Source of the DNA: CAYOBW01 sp964402115
GTDB taxonomy: Bacteria > Verrucomicrobiota > Kiritimatiellia > UBA8416 > CAYOBW01
NCBI GenBank assembly: GCA_964402115.1
Contig: CAYOBW010000007.1
Span: 1 to 64,000, forward strand
Direction of reading: 5' to 3'
DNA: 64,000 bases
The position numbers were made by a program, and so were the translations under genes. Under the pieces are notes generated by a model. The model did no database searches. It worked only from the letters and a program-made list of their open reading frames with translations, and was not told where the DNA came from. The stretch's first letter is position 1. Each line of letters starts with the position of its first letter. Of the stretch, positions 60,482-64,000 are shown in pieces.

Positions 60482-62533
60482 AACGGGAGGATGCGAAAGG
60501 TCGGTGGCGTGGCTTGCATATCGTCCGGCGCGCTTCGGAGCATTGCGCGGCGGGGAGCCGTCTGCGCGGCGACGCTAGTGGCGCTCGCCCTCCGCCCGGC
60601 CCTTGCCGAGCCACCGGCAACCAACCAGTTGCTCTTCTCCGTGGTGACCGATTCCCTCCCCGACAGCGGCAACACGGGGCCCTGGGCGACGTACAGCCCC
60701 GCCGGCCAGACGCTCGCCACCATCGGGTCCCCGACCGTGAAGAAGTTCGGCGGCGTGAAGTGGGAGCAGAACATCTACCGCGACGGCGACGGCTTCCTGC
60801 AGGCGCGCTACGCCGCGCCGATCGGGTGCACCGGCGTCACGATTGTCGCCGCGGTCAAGCCGATCCACGACGTGATTGGCGGCGAGCCGCGCGGCGAGAT
60901 CGTGGACATCTTCTACAATCGCCTGGGGCTGGCGATCGGCCACAGCGACGGCCGGGTCATGGTGGCCCGGAACTACTGGAACGACTGGGGGCCGGCCATT
61001 CCCAGCGGGCAAACGGTAATCCTGAGCCTCGTCGTCCAGACCGATGGCACCTACAAGGCCTACACCAATGGTGTCGAGATCATGAGCGGGGCCGCCAACG
61101 GCGACTGGACGTCCATCAACCCCGACCACACCGCGGACTGGGGCTCCGACCCCGATTTCACGCACTACGTCTCCGTGGGGCGCAATGCGCCCGACGGGTG
61201 GTCGGTCTTCAACGGCTACATCGGCGATGTATTCGTATACAGGACGGCGCTTTCCGATGCGGACCGCGCGGCGCTGGAGGCGAGCCTGATCCAGAAGTTC
61301 GTCACCGATGCAACCCTCAGCTACCTGATCGCCGCTTCCGCGGCCGCCAACGGCGCGATCGATCCGAGCGGCGACATCGCCGCCATTCAGGGCTATGACC
61401 AGGCGTTCACGATCACGCCGGACACGGGCTACCAGGTGGCCGATGTGCTCGTGGACGGTGTGTCCGTGGGAGCCGTACGCAGCTACAAATTCCCCGATGT
61501 GGCCGCGCCCCACACCATTACCGCCACGTTTGCCGTAGCGTTTCCGCGGACCATCACCGCCTCGGCAGGCGCCGGGGGCTCGATCAGCCCCGCCGGCGAC
61601 GTGGTTCTTCCGGGCGGGCAGGACCAAACCTTCGCGATCGTGCCCGATGCCGGCTATGCGATCGCGGACGTCGTCGTGGATGGCGTGTCGCGCGGCCCCC
61701 TGAACGCCTACACATTCAGCCAGGTGGCCGCGCCCCACACCATCGCCGCGACGTTCGTCGCCCTCAACCGCAACCTTCCGCGGACGGGTCAGATTATCTT
61801 CTCGGCCGTGACCGACAGCTTCCCCGCCAACGGGGAGAGCACGGGCAACCGACCAACCTACGTCCCGTTGGGGCAAACGCTCTGGATGATCGCGAACCCC
61901 ACGGCGGAAGACGACGCCGTGCTTCCTGCCGTCAAGTGGGAGAAGAATCTTTACGCGGAAGGCGACGGGTACCGACTGGGCAGTTCCTACTGGGACGCGG
62001 CAGGACAGCACCCGATCCCGTGCAACGGCGCGAGCATCGTCGTTGCCGTGAAACCCGTGCGCCTGCCCGTCCCGATGAACTGGAACTCCATCGTGGACAT
62101 CTTTTATGACCGCTTGGTGCTGGCGATCGACGGCGAAACCGGGGAGCTCATCGTCCGCCGGAACGGCTCCCTCGACCTGACGGGCGCCATCATCCCCGAC
62201 GGGCAGACCACGGTGTTAAGCCTTGTTGTCCAGCCGACTGGCGCGTACAAGGTCTACGCCAACGGGACCCAGGTCGCGGAGTCGACGGGCGCCAGCGACA
62301 TGACGGCGCTGATCCCGGGGGTCACGGGCGGGGGCCTGAATGGCTACGGCACCTTCATCAACCTCGGCCGCAACAACCCCGACGGGTGGACGGTCTTCAA
62401 CGGCCTGATCGGCGATGTGTTTGTTTACAGCACCGCGTTAACGGATGAAGAGCGCATCCAGGTGCAGGACATCATCCAGGCCCGGCTCACGCCGCAGCCT
62501 GAACCCGGCGGCACGGTGCTCATCGTTCGTTAG
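60479..62533 (+). CDS. Secreted lectin-like module / bacterial repeat protein with GT-type tail
   Basis: 684 residues from ATG 60479; a basic N-region (MNGRMRKVGG...RSIARR) comes before the hydrophobic core VCAATLVALALRPALA. It is the simplest member of its group: lectin-like module (60620-61310; GEIVDIFYNRL, TNGVEIMSG, GRNAPDGWSVFNGYIGDVFVYRTAL), two bacterial repeat domains (61320-61770; ITASAGAGGSISPAGDVVL, YAIADVVVDGVSRGPL), second lectin-like module (61780-62500; NNPDGWTVFNGLIGDVFVYSTALTDEER), linker TPQPEPG and tail GGTVLIVR. With no beta-strand repeats or Ig domains, it shows the tail is independent of domain type. Directly followed by an MPE gene. Confidence 0.83.
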   Translation: MNGRMRKVGGVACISSGALRSIARRGAVCAATLVALALRPALAEPPATNQLLFSVVTDSLPDSGNTGPWATYSPAGQTLATIGSPTVKKFGGVKWEQNIYRDGDGFLQARYAAPIGCTGVTIVAAVKPIHDVIGGEPRGEIVDIFYNRLGLAIGHSDGRVMVARNYWNDWGPAIPSGQTVILSLVVQTDGTYKAYTNGVEIMSGAANGDWTSINPDHTADWGSDPDFTHYVSVGRNAPDGWSVFNGYIGDVFVYRTALSDADRAALEASLIQKFVTDATLSYLIAASAAANGAIDPSGDIAAIQGYDQAFTITPDTGYQVADVLVDGVSVGAVRSYKFPDVAAPHTITATFAVAFPRTITASAGAGGSISPAGDVVLPGGQDQTFAIVPDAGYAIADVVVDGVSRGPLNAYTFSQVAAPHTIAATFVALNRNLPRTGQIIFSAVTDSFPANGESTGNRPTYVPLGQTLWMIANPTAEDDAVLPAVKWEKNLYAEGDGYRLGSSYWDAAGQHPIPCNGASIVVAVKPVRLPVPMNWNSIVDIFYDRLVLAIDGETGELIVRRNGSLDLTGAIIPDGQTTVLSLVVQPTGAYKVYANGTQVAESTGASDMTALIPGVTGGGLNGYGTFINLGRNNPDGWTVFNGLIGDVFVYSTALTDEERIQVQDIIQARLTPQPEPGGTVLIVR

Positions 62534-62566
62534 GACGGGGGCTGGACCAGAAGGAGCAGGAACAAG

Positions 62567-64000
62567 ATGAAGTCGAGCCAGATCGGCGCGGGCCTGGCGG
62601 TTGGTGCTCTCATGCTGTTTGCGGACCGCTGCGCGCCTCTGGCGCGCGCGGCCGATGTGACGTTCTTCTGCTACTCAGACATCCACTACGGGGCGGACAA
62701 CGGGGGCAAGGCCCCCCCCAAGGTGCGCAGCGAGATGGTCGAGCCGATCAACACGCTGCCCGGCACCCCCTACCCCACCCCGGCTGGCGGCGTGGTTGAC
62801 ACGCCCCGGGGCATCGTCATGCAGGGCGACCTCATCAACGACGGCGCCGTTGCCGAGAAATACCCGACGCAGTGGGCCAACTACCTGGCTGACTTCGGGG
62901 TCAACGGCGAAGGCCGTTGCAAGTTCCCGGTCTTCGAGTTGGTCGGCAACCACGACCTGCACGAGAACCTGTTCGTTTTCAACCAGGTCCGGGAGCGCAA
63001 CGTCGTCCGCAAACGCCTTGGCCTCATCGGCAACGTCTCGTCGAACGGCTACCACTACTCCTGGGACTGGGACGGCGTGCATTTCGTCAATGTCAACCTC
63101 TTCCCCGGCAACGTGTGGGAGGGCGAGGCCGATTCCTACGGTCGGGCGCACAACCCGCTCTACGCGCGGGATTTCCTGGTGGAGGATCTGCGGACGCATG
63201 TCGGCAACTCCGGCCGCCCCGTCGTCGTGGTCCAGCATTTCCGGCCGATTGACGAGAACTGGTGGACCTACAGCGCGGCGGACAAGTACCAGCGGGTCCT
63301 GCAGGACTACAATGTCATCGCCATCCTGGTCGGGCACCAGGGCGGCGGCGTCAACAACGTCTGGCGCGGCATCAACTGGATCAGCAGCAACGGGGAGCTG
63401 ATCGTCTGCCGGATCACGACGAACGCGCTCACCGCCGTCAGCCGCAACGCCACGGCCTGGGGACCGGTGTTCCAGAAGAAGATCTTCTTCGGCTACGAGG
63501 CCTCGGGCCTGCCGGCCGTCGTGAACAACGGCTCCTGGGCGTCGAACGTAACCGCCACCAGCGCCAGCCTGTCCGGCAAGCTGCTCTTCGCCGCCGCCGC
63601 GCCAACCGCACTCACCGCGCACTGGGGCACGACCGACGGGGGCGCCAACCCCGGCGCCTGGGAGCACGCCACGCAGCTGGGCGCCCCGCAAACGGGTGCT
63701 GTCTGCGTCAGCGCCATTGACGGCCTGCGGCCCTGGACGACGTACTACTACCGGTGCCGCGCCGCCAACGCCAAGGGCGAAGCGTGGGCGGCGTCCGCCG
63801 TGCCATTCCACACGCCCGGCATCCTGCCGGCCGGCTGGGAAACGACGCTGATCGGCTACGCGCAACGGCCGGGCGGCGGCGCGCACGTCGAGAACGACGT
63901 CTTCACCGTGCGGGGCTCAGGCCGCGACATCGGCGAGCGCGGCGAACGCAGCGACAACTTCCAGTTCGCCTATCGCCACATGGAGGGGGATGGCGCCTTC
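62567..64000 (+). CDS. Secreted metallophosphoesterase with FN3-like repeat, cut by window end
   Basis: ATG 62567 with AAGGAG 10 bases upstream; 478 codons are present and the frame is open at the last base. Signal peptide LAVGALMLFADRCAPLARA. MPE domain (about 25-310): YSDIHYG, MQGDLIND, VGNHDLH, VQHFRP, LVGHQGG, plus SNGYHYSWDWDGVHFVNVNLFPG, the block shared with the MPEs at 2516 and 23571. One FN3-like repeat (about 315-415; HWGTTDGGANPGAWEH, YYYRCRAANAKGEAW) matches the four in the protein at 2516. The last ~55 residues (FTVRGSGRDIGERGERSDNFQFAYRHMEGDGAF) begin a DUF1349-like beta-sandwich. As at 2516, it directly follows a protein with the GT-type tail. Confidence 0.85.
   Translation, partial: MKSSQIGAGLAVGALMLFADRCAPLARAADVTFFCYSDIHYGADNGGKAPPKVRSEMVEPINTLPGTPYPTPAGGVVDTPRGIVMQGDLINDGAVAEKYPTQWANYLADFGVNGEGRCKFPVFELVGNHDLHENLFVFNQVRERNVVRKRLGLIGNVSSNGYHYSWDWDGVHFVNVNLFPGNVWEGEADSYGRAHNPLYARDFLVEDLRTHVGNSGRPVVVVQHFRPIDENWWTYSAADKYQRVLQDYNVIAILVGHQGGGVNNVWRGINWISSNGELIVCRITTNALTAVSRNATAWGPVFQKKIFFGYEASGLPAVVNNGSWASNVTATSASLSGKLLFAAAAPTALTAHWGTTDGGANPGAWEHATQLGAPQTGAVCVSAIDGLRPWTTYYYRCRAANAKGEAWAASAVPFHTPGILPAGWETTLIGYAQRPGGGAHVENDVFTVRGSGRDIGERGERSDNFQFAYRHMEGDGAF

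Overview
The window is GC-rich bacterial DNA in which every supported gene (24, two of them cut by the window edges) lies on the + strand. The content points to a carbohydrate-degrading member of the PVC group, most likely Kiritimatiellota or another Verrucomicrobiota/Lentisphaerota lineage. The signs are several large secreted proteins built from autotransporter-associated beta-strand repeats, many secreted glycoside hydrolases, a Cys-type sulfatase, SUMF1-like and ORF6N proteins, and SASA-type esterases. This placement is inference from gene content. A run of 100 Ns shows the sequence is a draft scaffold, probably a metagenome bin.

Layout. (1) 1-8.7 kb: the 3' end of a repeat/FN3 protein, a protein with two metallophosphoesterase (MPE) domains plus FN3-like and beta-strand repeats, and a membrane-anchored MPE. 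(2) 8.7-24.6 kb: sialate-O-acetylesterase-like enzyme, two tandem GH127 enzymes (the second holds the N gap), GH2, GH51, SUMF1-like lipoprotein candidate, second GH51, and a stand-alone secreted MPE. (3) 24.6-33.2 kb: sulfatase, small beta-strand-repeat protein, GH29 fucosidase, a shrunken URO-D-like remnant, third GH127, and a foreign-looking ORF6N gene. (4) 33.2-39.8 kb: a modular acetylesterase and a mosaic HExxH protease-like protein. (5) 39.9-62.5 kb: after a good sigma70-type promoter, four large secreted repeat proteins (about 1747, 3665, 1336 and 684 residues). (6) 62.6 kb to the end: another secreted MPE, cut off.

How it fits together. Three GH127 (beta-L-arabinofuranosidase family), two GH51 (alpha-L-arabinofuranosidase family), GH2, GH29, two acetylesterases, a sulfatase and an HExxH protease-like protein suggest stepwise removal of arabinose, fucose, galactose/glucuronate, acetyl and sulfate groups from an arabinose-rich glycan. 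Plant hydroxyproline-rich glycoproteins (extensin, arabinogalactan protein) are the most attractive candidate because they combine beta-L-Araf with a protein backbone. Almost all products carry Sec-type signal peptides. Genes are packed head to tail, four pairs overlap as ATGA, and no gene-free stretch reaches 300 bases. No transporter, regulator, tRNA, rRNA or CRISPR was seen.

Most notable: six secreted proteins of unrelated architecture end in the same eight-residue pattern, [AG]-T-[VLM]-[FL]-[IST]-[VI]-[RKEH] preceded by one variable residue, with the Thr always sixth from the end. None has a recognisable autotransporter barrel. This looks like an undescribed C-terminal sorting or anchoring signal. 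A second novelty candidate is a roughly 230-residue lectin-like module present seven times in four proteins.
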